Part shown: piece by piece, positions 27,312 through 36,260 of the stretch
How the letters are laid out: the number at the start of each line of letters is the position of its first letter
Numbering within the stretch: position 1 is the first letter of the stretch
Source of the DNA: Planctomycetota bacterium
GTDB taxonomy: Bacteria > Planctomycetota > J058 > JAJDCQ01
Length of the DNA: 64,000 nt
Assembly: GCA_029260755.1 (NCBI GenBank)
Contig: JAJDCQ010000224.1
Location: 50,491-114,490 of the forward strand
Reading direction: 5' to 3'
Notes under the pieces: generated by a model
Seen by the model: the letters and a program-made list of their open reading frames with translations, nothing else
Told to the model about the DNA's origin: nothing
The model's database searches: none
Translations under genes and position numbers: made by a program

Positions 27312-28739
27312 ATGCCCGCCGCCCCGACCGAGCTCCCCGCCGCATCGTCGCCACCCTCCCGACCATCGGACGGCCCCGTCCGGCCGCGCCCGCTTCCCCG
27401 CGCGGGCGGTGGCCGGTTCTTCATCGGGCACGCCCCCGAGGCCATCGAGGATCCGCTCGGTCTCTACGAGCGGGCGTGGCGCGAGCAGGGCGACGCGGTC
27501 GAGTTCCGCGCCCTCGGAGGCATCTTCCGCTGGGCGGTCCTCGTCCATCCCGACGCCGTCGCCCACGTCCTCGGCACACACCACGAGCGCTACCCGAAGC
27601 CGCCATTCTTCGTGAAGGCGGTCGGACCGCTCTTCGGCCGGGGTCTCTTCCTGAGCGACGGCGGTCGCTGGCGCCGGCAGCGCCGCCTCGCGGCGCCCGC
27701 CTTCTCGCGCGATCGCCTCGAGGGGCTGATCCCGACGATGGCGGCCGCGATCGAGGCTGAGCTCGATCGCTTCCCCGCCGGCGATGGGGCGGTCGACGTC
27801 CAGGAGCGGATCAACCGGGTCGCCCTCCGCCTCGCCGCCCGCGCCTTCTTCGGAGTCGACCTCGAGGCCGACGCCGAGTCGTTCGCCGGCGCGCTCGCCG
27901 ACTCGTTCGCCTTCCTCCGCTACCGGCTCGACTCGCCGATGCCGGCGCCGCTCTTCCTCCCGACGTCGCGCAACCGCGCGTTCCGCCGCTCGAAGGCGAC
28001 CCTCGAGCGGATCATCGGATCGGTGATCGCGCGCCGCCGCGCCGGCGAGGTGCCCGAGGGAGGCGACCTCCTCGGGATGCTCCTCGCGGCGTCCGACGAG
28101 GACACGAGCGTCTACACGCCGGCCGAGCTCATCGACGAGGTCGCCGGGTTCCTCATCGCCGGCCACGACACGACCGCCGCCGCCCTCACCTGGACGCTCG
28201 AGCTGCTGAGCCGCCACCCCGACGTGCTCGCCGAGCTCGAGGAGGAGGTCGACGCGGTGCTCGGCGAGCGACCGGCGACGGCGGCGGACGTCCCGCGCCT
28301 CGGCCTCGCCCGGCGCTGCTTCGACGAGGCGCTGCGCCTCTACCCGCCCGCGTGGGGACAGCCGCGCCAGGCGGCCGTCGACGACGTGATCGGCGGCCAC
28401 CTCATCCCGAAGGGGACGATCGTCACCCTGGCCCAGTGGGTCACCCACCGGCACCCCGACTTCTGGGACGAGCCCGACCGCTTCGACCCGAGCCGCTTCG
28501 AGCCGGCCGCGGTCGCCGCCCGCCACCGCTTCGCCTACTTCCCGTTCGGAGGCGGCCCGCGCGTCTGCATCGGACGGCAGCTCGCCCTCGTCGAGGGAAC
28601 GCTCGCCCTGGCCCTGATGGTGCGTCGGTTCCATCTCGAGCGACCCGACGGGACGCCGCCGGCGATCCCCGACCCGACCTTCACCCTCAAGCCGAAGGGC
28701 GCGGTTCCCCTCATCCTCGTCCCTCGCGGGCGGCCCTGA
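27312..28739 (+). CDS. Cytochrome P450, CYP4/CYP102-like
   Basis: The 475-residue P450 has the I-helix motif AGHDTTAA starting at A283, E-x-x-R in EALRLYPP, and haem loop FGGGPRVCIG with C419 as thiolate ligand. The C-IGRQLA style and overall length are closer to fatty-acid-oxidising CYP4/CYP102 types than to the P450 at 5373-6599. The ATG at 27312 has a near-ideal GGAGGGAG two bases upstream; the longer open frame before it is a shadow of the kinase gene. There is no fused reductase. The 3' end overlaps the convergent cupin gene by 29 bases. Confidence 0.94.
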   Translation: MPAAPTELPAASSPPSRPSDGPVRPRPLPRAGGGRFFIGHAPEAIEDPLGLYERAWREQGDAVEFRALGGIFRWAVLVHPDAVAHVLGTHHERYPKPPFFVKAVGPLFGRGLFLSDGGRWRRQRRLAAPAFSRDRLEGLIPTMAAAIEAELDRFPAGDGAVDVQERINRVALRLAARAFFGVDLEADAESFAGALADSFAFLRYRLDSPMPAPLFLPTSRNRAFRRSKATLERIIGSVIARRRAGEVPEGGDLLGMLLAASDEDTSVYTPAELIDEVAGFLIAGHDTTAAALTWTLELLSRHPDVLAELEEEVDAVLGERPATAADVPRLGLARRCFDEALRLYPPAWGQPRQAAVDDVIGGHLIPKGTIVTLAQWVTHRHPDFWDEPDRFDPSRFEPAAVAARHRFAYFPFGGGPRVCIGRQLALVEGTLALALMVRRFHLERPDGTPPAIPDPTFTLKPKGAVPLILVPRGRP

Positions 28740-29181
28740 GCTTCTCGTTGCGACGCTTCGCCTCGTCGAGGTCGTGGCTCCACCACGGGGGGACGTCGTC
28801 GAAGTCGGGGAGGCCATCGTCGATGAGGACGTCGGCGCCCTCGTTCTCCCGGTAGCGGCCGGTCGGAGCGGCGCCGGCGCAGATGGCGAGGAGCGACTCG
28901 TCCTCGGCGGCCGCGAGGGCGCGCTTCGTCTCGGGCGCGACGCGGATGACGTCGCCCGGCGCGATCTCGATCACCTCGTCATCGAGGAGCATGCGGCCTC
29001 GCCCGCGGAGGACGAGGTAGACCTCCTCCTGCTCGCGGTGCCGATGGGTGAAGGTGTAGCCGCGACCGGCCCTGAGCGAGATGAACGCGAACGCCACCGC
29101 GGTCAGCCCGAGCTCGCGTCGCGGCAGGACGAGGCCCGCGAGGCCGTCGAGGTCGAAGGTCTTCCTGGTGTAGCCGGCCAT
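28711..29181 (-). CDS. Cupin-domain protein
   Basis: The protein has 156 residues if started at the ATG at 29181; an upstream start at 29250 adds 23 low-complexity residues. The cupin motif 1 is visible as GYTFTHRHREQEEVYLVLRG, with the two histidines and glutamate that hold a metal, followed by the motif 2 region PGDVIRVAPETKRA. The C-terminal 45 residues are charged. It could be a small metalloenzyme or a sugar/effector-binding protein. It lies 85 bases after the secretin-like gene and converges on the P450 gene with a 29-base overlap. Confidence 0.85.
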   Translation of the reverse strand: MAGYTRKTFDLDGLAGLVLPRRELGLTAVAFAFISLRAGRGYTFTHRHREQEEVYLVLRGRGRMLLDDEVIEIAPGDVIRVAPETKRALAAAEDESLLAICAGAAPTGRYRENEGADVLIDDGLPDFDDVPPWWSHDLDEAKRRNEKLRAAREGRG

Positions 29182-29266
29182 GGCGGCGGGCCCTCCGGGG
29201 TCGGTGTCGATAGAGGCCTCGACGGTAGCGAGGGCCGCCGCCGCGGGCAACGCGGCGGCGCGCCGG

Positions 29267-31810
29267 TCAGTCGCCGAGCGTCGTCTGGCGCGCCCGGATG
29301 ATCAGGACGGCCCGGCGCGATCCCGCCTTCTCGACTCCGTCCGAGAGGACGCTCACGCCGCCGACGTAGATCGGTCGCCCGAGCGGCGCCGACAGGGTCG
29401 TCAGGATCTCGTGACGGGGTCGGTCGGGCGCGGTCAGGCTGGGCTCGGCGCCGACGGTCAGGTCGGCTCGCACCTCGATCGTGAGCGCATCGCCCGCGCC
29501 GTGCAGGGTGGGGGTCATGTCGAGGATGACGCCCGTCTCGTAAACGCCCGGAATCTCGTCGACCACGTCCTCGTCGGCTCGCTTCCGCCGGACGCTGAAC
29601 ACGCGCGCCTCGGTGTCGACGAGGGCGCTCCGCTGGCCGTTCGCCAGGGTCGCGACGCCGGCGGCGGCGAGCCGGATCGTCGCCGCCTTCCGCGACGCCT
29701 CGTCCACGAGCGTCGAGTAGGCCTCGTCGGAGAGGAGCGTCTTGCCGTCGAGCAGCCGCTCGTGCGCCGAGAGCGGCACGTCCCAGACCTCGTACTCGAC
29801 CGTGACGAGGCGCCGGGCCAGCTTGCGGAGCGACCCGAGGATCGCCCGGATCCGCTCGATCGCCGCGGGCGACGCCCGCACGACCAGGACGCCTCCGTGG
29901 ATCTCGAGCGACGCCACCATCCCCTCGCCAGTGGGGTCGACGAGCTGTTCGATGATCTCGATCAACCGGTCTGCCTCGAGACCGACCGGACCACGGTCGT
30001 CGCCATCGTCCTCGTCGAACGTGAGCACGTTGCCTCCGGACTCGGACTCACCGTCGCCGTCCCCCGAGGGGATCACCAGGTCGGACACCCCGCCGGGAAA
30101 GCTACGCACCGAGTGCACGAGGTCGCGCACGTCGAGCACCTCGACCGCGTCGACCCAGCTCGCGCTCCCCCAACCTCCTTCGGTGATGAGGAGCACGTTC
30201 TCCCGGACGTGATAGGCGAGGTCGTTGTCCCCGAGCATCAGGTCGAGGGCCAGCCGCAGCGGCACGTCGCGCAGGCGCACCGCGACCGAGTACTCCGAGA
30301 GGTCGTATCCGGGCGCCACGACGAGGTTGATCCCGGCGTCCTCGGCGAGCTTCTCGAGCACCCGGTCGAGCGGCTCGTCGTCGTGCTCGAGGGTCACCCG
30401 CCGCCGTTCGAGCAGCTCGCGGAGACGGGCGGCGCGCCCGTCCACGATCGGAGCATCGCGGCGCGAGCCCGCCTCGCCATCCGCGCCGGCCGGAAGCTCG
30501 CGCACGACCGAGAGGAGGAGCACGACGTGCTCGGGCGTCTCCGGGAGCGGTTCGCGCGGCTCGAGGCCCCCTCCGACGACGACCGTCCCGCCGACCGGAA
30601 CGGTGACCTGACTCTTGAGGACGCGGTGCCTCATCTGCGGAAGCTGGACGCGCCGAGGGTCGTGCTCGTCGTGGGCCGAGTCGACGAGGCTCCCCTCGAG
30701 GGTCGACCAGCGGATGTCGACGGTCACCTCGTCGGTGCCGCGCGCGAAGACCGGCCGAGCGTCGATCACCGTTCCGTGTCGGAGCACACTCTCGAGGGTC
30801 CCGCCGCGCGAGCTCGACCGCCTCCGATAGCTCCGCTCCCCGCCGGTCCAGAGATGGACCCGCTGGAGGTTGTGCGCGGCGAGGCGATGGGACCCGACGA
30901 GGCGCGCCCGACTCTCGGACAGCCGGCGCAGCCGGGCGAGGCTCCCCTCGTCGAGGACCGCCCCCTGACCCGCGGACCGATCGCCGGCGATCTCGACCCA
31001 GACGTCCCGACTCATCTGCCAGAGCTGCGCCTCGATGCTGACCCGCGAGGCGGCGTGCCGTCGCAGGTCGCCGAGGATCGCATCGACGCGACGGTGGGCG
31101 TCGGGCGGGAGCGTCACGATGAGCGTCCGCCCGGTCGTGACGATGCTCGCCCCGCGGTCCCAGACATCCTCGGGCAGGCTCCCGGTGACGAGCTCGATGA
31201 GGACGTCGAGGTCGACCTCGGCCTCCTCGTTATCGTCGAAGCTGAGGGCGACCCCGCCGCTCGCGCCGCTCGAGCTCCCGTCCCCGAGCGAGCTCGGCCA
31301 GAAGACCGGACCCGGAAAGTCCCGGATCGGGACGACGAGGTCGCTCACGTCGTGCATCCGCGTCGTGAGCGGAACTCCGGCGAGCGACTCGCCGAGCTCC
31401 TGGATCACGACGACGCCATCCCGGGCGGCCACCTCGAACTCGTAGAGCTCACCGAGCAGCTCGAGCAGCCCCCACGCCGAGACGTCGCGAAGCTCGAGGT
31501 CCAGACGCGCGCCGTCGTCCGCGAAGACCTCGCGGAGATTCGACGAGACGATCAGGTTGAGGCCGCTCCGATCACGGACGGCCGCGAACGCGTCGTCGAT
31601 GGGCGCGCCGCGGAGGTCGAGGTCGAGGCTGACCGCGGAGAGCTTCTTCCGGAGCCCCTCGAGGCTTCCATCGTCATCGGCGCGGACCGGCCCGACGGCC
31701 GTCGCGGTCACCACGATCCCCGCCGCCGCCAGGATCGCGATCGCTGCCCGCGCCGCCCGCGCCCTCCCGCTCGGGGACGGGCCACGCTCGATCATCTTCG
31801 TTCCGCTCAT
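29267..31810 (-). CDS. Secretin-like exported protein with duplicated N-domain architecture
   Basis: The chosen ATG (31810) has GGAG three bases upstream and gives 847 residues; a longer frame to 31906 adds an arginine-rich lead. A signal sequence ends near VRADD. The protein is two related halves. Each has an STN/secretin-N-like segment (LDLDLRGAPIDDAFAAV; VTLEHDDEPLDRVLEKL), then a V-x-D-V-x-DLV-x-x-x-R-x-F-P-G pattern, then a gated-strand-like region (VTVPVGGTVVVGGGLEP; SAPLGRPIYVGGVSVL). Secretins form outer-membrane pores for type II/IV systems, but this duplicated form lacks an obvious full C-terminal pore and no other secretion genes are nearby. It follows the anti-sigma gene by 20 bases. 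Confidence 0.75.
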   Translation of the reverse strand: MSGTKMIERGPSPSGRARAARAAIAILAAAGIVVTATAVGPVRADDDGSLEGLRKKLSAVSLDLDLRGAPIDDAFAAVRDRSGLNLIVSSNLREVFADDGARLDLELRDVSAWGLLELLGELYEFEVAARDGVVVIQELGESLAGVPLTTRMHDVSDLVVPIRDFPGPVFWPSSLGDGSSSGASGGVALSFDDNEEAEVDLDVLIELVTGSLPEDVWDRGASIVTTGRTLIVTLPPDAHRRVDAILGDLRRHAASRVSIEAQLWQMSRDVWVEIAGDRSAGQGAVLDEGSLARLRRLSESRARLVGSHRLAAHNLQRVHLWTGGERSYRRRSSSRGGTLESVLRHGTVIDARPVFARGTDEVTVDIRWSTLEGSLVDSAHDEHDPRRVQLPQMRHRVLKSQVTVPVGGTVVVGGGLEPREPLPETPEHVVLLLSVVRELPAGADGEAGSRRDAPIVDGRAARLRELLERRRVTLEHDDEPLDRVLEKLAEDAGINLVVAPGYDLSEYSVAVRLRDVPLRLALDLMLGDNDLAYHVRENVLLITEGGWGSASWVDAVEVLDVRDLVHSVRSFPGGVSDLVIPSGDGDGESESGGNVLTFDEDDGDDRGPVGLEADRLIEIIEQLVDPTGEGMVASLEIHGGVLVVRASPAAIERIRAILGSLRKLARRLVTVEYEVWDVPLSAHERLLDGKTLLSDEAYSTLVDEASRKAATIRLAAAGVATLANGQRSALVDTEARVFSVRRKRADEDVVDEIPGVYETGVILDMTPTLHGAGDALTIEVRADLTVGAEPSLTAPDRPRHEILTTLSAPLGRPIYVGGVSVLSDGVEKAGSRRAVLIIRARQTTLGD

Positions 31811-31830
31811 CGTCTCCACTCTCCTCGTCA

Positions 31831-33264
31831 TCACGACGACGACGACGGCGCGAAGGGTAGCCGCCCCGCGGCGCCGCCTCCGCCTCGTCGTCTGTCCGAC
31901 CACCACCGTTTCCAGCGCCGCGGCGACCCGCCGAGGTCCCGACCGACGATCTGACTCATGGCCGCGCGGGCGACCTTCCGGGTCGACGCGCTCTGCAGCC
32001 CATCCGCGAGCAGGGGAACCGCGCCGGGCTCGCGGTAGCGCGCGAGCGCCTCGATCACGGCGCGTCGCGCGGCGACGCGCTCGCGGGCGCTCGCGTAGAG
32101 CGCGTCCCGCGGGAGCTCCCCGGCGACCGACCGGCCCGGACCACGCCGGCTCAGGCGCGCGTGGAGCGTCGCGAGCGCCTCGAGCCCCGACCGCGTTCCG
32201 AGCTCACCGAGCGCCGCCACCGCGGCGTCGAGGCCGCCGGGCTCCAGGGCGAGGCTCGTCAGCGCCGCCGCCGTCGACGCGTCCGACCCGTAGGCGTCGC
32301 CGACTCGCCCGAGCACGAAGGCCGCGCGGCGGCGACGCTCGAGCGGCGCGTCGAGGTCGCCGACGACGTCGATCACTCGCTCGATGGCCTCCTCGCCCGC
32401 GGCGATGAAGCGCCGCGCCAGCTCGACCTTCGCCTCGTCCTCCGGGGTCGCGTCGAGGAGGACCGCCACCGCCTCGCCGTCGGGGTCGGCCGCGAGCCAC
32501 GCGCGAGCGAACGCCACCTGTGTCGTTCGGCCCGTCGCCGAGAGCAAGCGCTCGACGAGGTGGCGCGCCGCCGCTCCCTCGAGGGGCTCCGCCTCGACGG
32601 CCAGGTCGCCCACCTCGAGCCATCGGGCGTAGGTATCCGCGACGAGCGCCTTCGGCGAGCCTCGGCGCGCCGCGTCGATGCCGCGCTGGCGGAGCTCGCC
32701 CGCGACGACCGCGGCGGCGGGGACGCGGGGACGGATCGCCCCGACGACGGCGGCGGGCGCCGGGCGCGCATCGGGGCGCCGGGACGTCGCGGCCGCCCGG
32801 GACTCGACTCGAAGGGCGTCGAGCGATCCGGAGCGCGCGGGCGGCGCCGGCGAGACGACGACCAGGGCCTCGCCCCGGTCCGCTTCGCGCGATCGACCGA
32901 GTCCGATGACCGCGGCCGCGACGAGGGCCACGACCGCCACCGCGGCGATCGCGGCCCGGGTCACGACGTCGCCCGGCGTCGGCGGCCGCGCCACCTCGGG
33001 CTCGTCCGGACCCGCCAACGGCCCCTCGGACGCCGAGGTCGGCGCGGCGAGAGCCGCGATCACCGCCGCGGTGAAGTCGCCGGGGAGCCCCGGCGACGCG
33101 AGGGCCGCCGACGCCTCGGCCTCGAAGGCGCGCCACGCCGCCTGCGCGTCGCGGCAGCCAACGCACGCGTCGACGTGCGCGCTCACCACGCGGGCCTCGT
33201 CGGCCGGCAGCTCGCCGTCGCGCCAGCGCGACAGCGCGACCGGATCGGGGCAGCCCGCGCTCAC
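31831..33264 (-). CDS. Anti-sigma factor with zinc-finger domain and periplasmic HEAT-like region
   Basis: The GTG at 33264 overlaps the stop of the sigma gene (GTGA), giving 477 residues. The N-terminal cytoplasmic part has the ZAS anti-sigma motif H-x-x-x-C-x-x-C (HVDACVGC, about residues 30-37). One membrane helix (about 105-125) follows. The long outer part is alanine/arginine-rich and helical with HEAT-like units (AAFVLGRVGDAYGSD, ALGELGTRSGLEALATL). It would hold the adjacent ECF sigma factor inactive and release it on an outside signal, perhaps read by the HEAT region. The C-terminus ends in an arginine/glycine-rich tail. Confidence 0.85.
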   Translation of the reverse strand: MSAGCPDPVALSRWRDGELPADEARVVSAHVDACVGCRDAQAAWRAFEAEASAALASPGLPGDFTAAVIAALAAPTSASEGPLAGPDEPEVARPPTPGDVVTRAAIAAVAVVALVAAAVIGLGRSREADRGEALVVVSPAPPARSGSLDALRVESRAAATSRRPDARPAPAAVVGAIRPRVPAAAVVAGELRQRGIDAARRGSPKALVADTYARWLEVGDLAVEAEPLEGAAARHLVERLLSATGRTTQVAFARAWLAADPDGEAVAVLLDATPEDEAKVELARRFIAAGEEAIERVIDVVGDLDAPLERRRRAAFVLGRVGDAYGSDASTAAALTSLALEPGGLDAAVAALGELGTRSGLEALATLHARLSRRGPGRSVAGELPRDALYASARERVAARRAVIEALARYREPGAVPLLADGLQSASTRKVARAAMSQIVGRDLGGSPRRWKRWWSDRRRGGGGAAGRLPFAPSSSS

Positions 33265-33917
33265 GAGTCGCCGCCGCTCTCGGCCGACTCGCCGAGCTCG
33301 CGCCGGAGCGCCTCCTTCGCCCGGTGGAGGCGCACGCCGACGAGGTCGACGCTGATCTCGAGCAGCTCGGCGATCTCGCGGTAGGCCAGACCGGTCGAGA
33401 AGCGGAGGACGAGCACCTCGCGAAGCTCGTCGGGCAGCGCGCGGACGAGCGCGTCCCACGCCTCGCGACGCTCGAGCGGTCCCGCGCCGGGCTCGGTCGC
33501 GACCCGGTCGAGGGCGGCGGGCTCGGTCACGGTCGCGAGCCGCCCGCGGCGCGCCCGCGACCGGAGCGCCTCGCGCGCCTCGTTGCGCCCGATCGAGCGA
33601 AGCCAGCCGGCCACCCGCTCGGGGTCGCGGAGCTCGCCGAGGCGAGCGTGGGCCTTGATGAAGGTCTCCTGCGTCACGTCGGCCGCCTCGTGCGGGTCGC
33701 CCACCATCGCGAGCGCCAGGTGATGGATCGGATCGCGGAAGCGATCGACGAGGCGCGCGAACGCCTCGAGGTCGCCCGCCCGGGCCGCGACGACCCAGGC
33801 TGCCGGAGAGTCCCCGCCCGCCGCGGTCACGCGACGCTCGCTCGAACGAACGAGCCGCGGAAACCCCCGCCGCGCAACCGCGGGAAGCGAGGCCTCCTGC
33901 GGTCCAGCACGGCCCAC
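33261..33917 (-). CDS. ECF-family RNA polymerase sigma factor
   Basis: Region 2 is seen in FARLVDRFRDPIHHLALAM and DVTQETFIKAH, and region 4 in LPDELREVLVLRFSTGLAYREIAELLEIS followed by RLHRAKEALRREL (quoted in parts). The full frame from GTG 33917 gives 218 residues with a basic lead. GTG 33830 would give 189 residues, closer to typical ECF length, though it lacks a clear ribosome site, so the start is unsettled. It is translationally coupled to the anti-sigma/HEAT gene, and the secretin-like protein follows, so these three probably form one signalling-export unit. Autoregulation is usual for such pairs but not shown here. Confidence 0.93.
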   Translation of the reverse strand: MGRAGPQEASLPAVARRGFPRLVRSSERRVTAAGGDSPAAWVVAARAGDLEAFARLVDRFRDPIHHLALAMVGDPHEAADVTQETFIKAHARLGELRDPERVAGWLRSIGRNEAREALRSRARRGRLATVTEPAALDRVATEPGAGPLERREAWDALVRALPDELREVLVLRFSTGLAYREIAELLEISVDLVGVRLHRAKEALRRELGESAESGGDS

Positions 33918-34747
33918 GGCCCCTCCAACCCCTCTGACGACATGACGGTCCTCACGACGGCCGATCTTACAGGGGATCGGAGAAACATCGGGGCGGACGC
34001 GTTACCCCTTCCGCGGGCAAGCCATGCGTCCGTCGATTGAGCCGGGGGACGGCGGGCGGGTAGGCTCGGGGACGGCCCACTCCGGAGCGTCGCGCCAGAT
34101 CAACAGCGTCGTCATCCACGACGCCCGCGGTCTCGTCATCAGGAAGGGTCAGCCGCTGGCGTCGGACGGGCTGGCCGTCCGAGGTCACCGCGGGGCGGCG
34201 CCCCTGCATCCGCGTACCCACGCGCTCCCCCACGACGCTCCCAGTCTGGAGCGAGGACGGGAAGTTGCGCCGGTTCGTGCTGGAGCCGGCGTTCCCCGAT
34301 CTCTCCGAACGGCGGTCGACCTTCCTCGCGGCCGCGACGCGGTCGCTCCACACCTCTCGGTCGCGCCTGATGGTCTCGAGCGGAGGTCGCCTGGTCGTTG
34401 GAGGCACGGTCCGTCGACGTCGTCCTTCCCGAACGGCCGGTCGACACGGTCGATCTCTCCGCGGTGCCGGGCCGAGTCGTCGGCGTCGCCTTCGTCGCGG
34501 CGAACCGGGTCGCCGTCGGCCTCGACGACGGGCTCGTCCTGATCTTCGAGGCCATCGACGAGTGAGCAACCGCGCCGTTCCCCGGCTGATACGGCCGGGA
34601 CGGAATGAGACGCATGCGGCCCCGGACCCCCGCCGCAGGGCTGCTGCCCGACTCGCGTAGACGCCTCCCCCCTAACGAATTGAGCATTTTCCCTCGAGTC
34701 GGTGCGCCCGTTGCGATAGGGGCGGCCGGAAGAGAGAGGAAGAGGTC
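33918..34747. other. 830-base region without an intact gene
   Basis: The region lies between the ECF sigma gene and the lipase-like gene. Its middle is the frameshifted propeller fragment (34024-34565). The last 180 bases hold an AT-richer patch (CTAACGAATTGAGCATTTTC, 34672-34691) that may belong to the promoter of the alpha/beta hydrolase gene; TTGAGC at 34680 is the only -35-like match and no good -10 pairs with it. Confidence 0.45.
34024..34565 (+). pseudogene. Decayed WD40/propeller gene fragment with two frameshifts
   Basis: Three consecutive segments in three frames read as one propeller-like protein. Frame 1 (34024-34140) ends QINSVVIHDARGLVI. Frame 2 (34139 to about 34395) starts SGRVSRWR and continues through VWSEDGKLRRFVLEP and MVSSGGRLVVGG. 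Frame 3 (about 34395-34565) contains GRVVGVAFVAANRVAVGLDD and ends LVLIFEAIDE before TGA. The motifs match the sensor repeats of the kinases in this window. Joining them needs two one-base shifts. Either this is a truncated, decaying 3' remnant of such a gene, or the sequence has two errors. No kinase or signal region precedes it. Confidence 0.65.
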
Positions 34748-36109
34748 ATGCTCCCCACCAGCCGACTCGCCGCCACGCTCACCTTCGCCGCGCTCGTCGC
34801 CGCCGCGACGCCCACGGTCGCCCTCGCCGACGAGCGGTTCGTCGTGTCCGGACCGGACCTGGCCGGCCGCGCCACGATCGGCGACGACGGCAGCGTGACG
34901 CTCACGGCGGAGCGCTACGGGCGCGGGGTCCTCCGGAACGGCGTCGACGACCTGAGCGTCGAGGGCAGGCTCCTCGAGCGGTCGCCGTCCCGGATCCGAT
35001 TCGAGATCGAGACCCGCGAGGACGCGAGCGCCTGGGATCGGATCCGCCTCGGCTTCCGCGGTCGCCTGCTCGGGCAGACCATCGAGGACGAGCGGATCGT
35101 CGACGGGCAGATCATCAAGATGGTCGAGGTGACCCTCGCCGGCGACGACGCGAACGGCTTCTCGGGCGCCGTGAAGGAGCAGGCCCAGACGTGGCGCCTC
35201 GAGGATGAGCTCGCCCACGACCTCGTCGTCCTCGTCGTCCCCGGCCTCTCGACGAATCTGTGGAACCAGAACGGGGTGAACTACCTCGACGAGAACATCG
35301 CCGCGATCCGGACCCGGACGGGCCTCCCGACCCGGCGCCTCACGATCAACACCGAGGCGTCGGTCGGCCAGAACGCGGCCGAGATCGCCGCCGAGATCCG
35401 GACCGAGGTCGACGCGGGCAAGCGGGTGATCCTCGTGGCCCACAGCAAGGGCGGCGCCGACACGATCACCGCCCTCTCCGACCCCGCGAACCGCGATCTC
35501 CTCCCGCAGATCGCCGGCTTCATCGCCATCCAGCCCGTCTACGGCGGCTCGCTCGTCTCCGACATCGCCGCGGATCACCGCGCGCTCCAGGCGATCGCCG
35601 ACCGCGCGTTCGAGGTGTGGCTCCCCGCGATCAACCGCGTCGACGACACCGGCAGCCGGGACGCCGTTCGCGACCTCCGCACGAGCACCCGTCAGGCGCT
35701 CCTCGCGCGGCACCCCTACCCGGCCGACCAGGTTCCGACGGTCGTGATCCGCGGCTTCATGGACGGCCGCAACGCGTTCAAGCCGCGCCACGTCCTGCGG
35801 CAGCCGCTCGTGCTCACCCAGATGCTCGTGGAGCACCAGTTCGGCGAGCACAGCGACGGGCTCGTCGCCCTGAAGCACCAGCGGATCCCGGGCTCGGTCG
35901 CCGAGCACACGTTCGAGGACCTCGACCACTTCGAGCCCGGCTTCCGCGGCGAGAGCCCGCACCGGCCGGTCGACGTGACCCACAAGGGCCTCGACCTCCT
36001 CGTCCCGCACCTGAAGCCGGCGCCCGCGGCGCGCGCCGAGCAGCCGGTCGTGACCCGCGACCGTGTGAATCTCCCGCTGAGCTTCGGCCAGCAGCAGCAG
36101 CGCGACTAG
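34748..36109 (+). CDS. Secreted alpha/beta-hydrolase (lipase-like)
   Basis: The protein has 453 residues with a signal peptide (cleavage near ALA, about residue 27). The N-terminal 130 residues form a beta-rich domain. The hydrolase fold starts at DLVVLVVPGLSTNLWNQNG, and the nucleophile elbow is VAHSKGG with S233 as probable catalytic serine, so the usual G-x-S-x-G is A-H-S-K-G here. EHSDGLV and DHFEPGF near the C-terminus can supply the acid and base. An extracellular esterase or lipase is likely; the substrate is unknown. GAGGAAGAGG three bases before the ATG is a good ribosome site, and a hairpin terminator follows at 36160. Confidence 0.85.
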   Translation: MLPTSRLAATLTFAALVAAATPTVALADERFVVSGPDLAGRATIGDDGSVTLTAERYGRGVLRNGVDDLSVEGRLLERSPSRIRFEIETREDASAWDRIRLGFRGRLLGQTIEDERIVDGQIIKMVEVTLAGDDANGFSGAVKEQAQTWRLEDELAHDLVVLVVPGLSTNLWNQNGVNYLDENIAAIRTRTGLPTRRLTINTEASVGQNAAEIAAEIRTEVDAGKRVILVAHSKGGADTITALSDPANRDLLPQIAGFIAIQPVYGGSLVSDIAADHRALQAIADRAFEVWLPAINRVDDTGSRDAVRDLRTSTRQALLARHPYPADQVPTVVIRGFMDGRNAFKPRHVLRQPLVLTQMLVEHQFGEHSDGLVALKHQRIPGSVAEHTFEDLDHFEPGFRGESPHRPVDVTHKGLDLLVPHLKPAPAARAEQPVVTRDRVNLPLSFGQQQQRD

Positions 36110-36159
36110 GCGCGGAATCTTCCCCGCCATCCCCGCCCGCCGCGGGCCCTTCCCGCGAA

Positions 36160-36193
36160 AACGCCCGCGCTCCTCTTCGGAGTTGCGGGCGTT
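36160..36193. terminator. Hairpin terminator between the lipase and dehydrogenase genes
   Basis: A perfect 9-bp stem (AACGCCCGC / GCGGGCGTT) is extended inside by CTCC/GGAG with a short bulge and a 5-base loop. It is flanked by AAAA on the left, so on the minus strand the stem is followed by TTTT; on the plus strand only TT follows. It lies 50 bases after the lipase stop and is probably a bidirectional or plus-strand terminator. Confidence 0.65.
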
Positions 36194-36260
36194 ACGCGTG
36201 GACGGCCCAGGAACGCGATTCGCTCGTCACGGGGGCCCTGCACCTCCGGGAGGAGCCGGG

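Noticed and set aside
5373..28739. The two P450s as tailoring enzymes of the terpenoid cluster
   Set aside because: They lie 24-48 kb from the cyclase genes with many unrelated genes between, and sit beside their own neighbours. Nothing in the sequence links them.
32161..33384. Plus-strand frame over the anti-sigma gene
   Set aside because: The minus frame has the ZAS motif and a GTGA overlap with the sigma gene; the plus frame has neither a domain nor a ribosome site.
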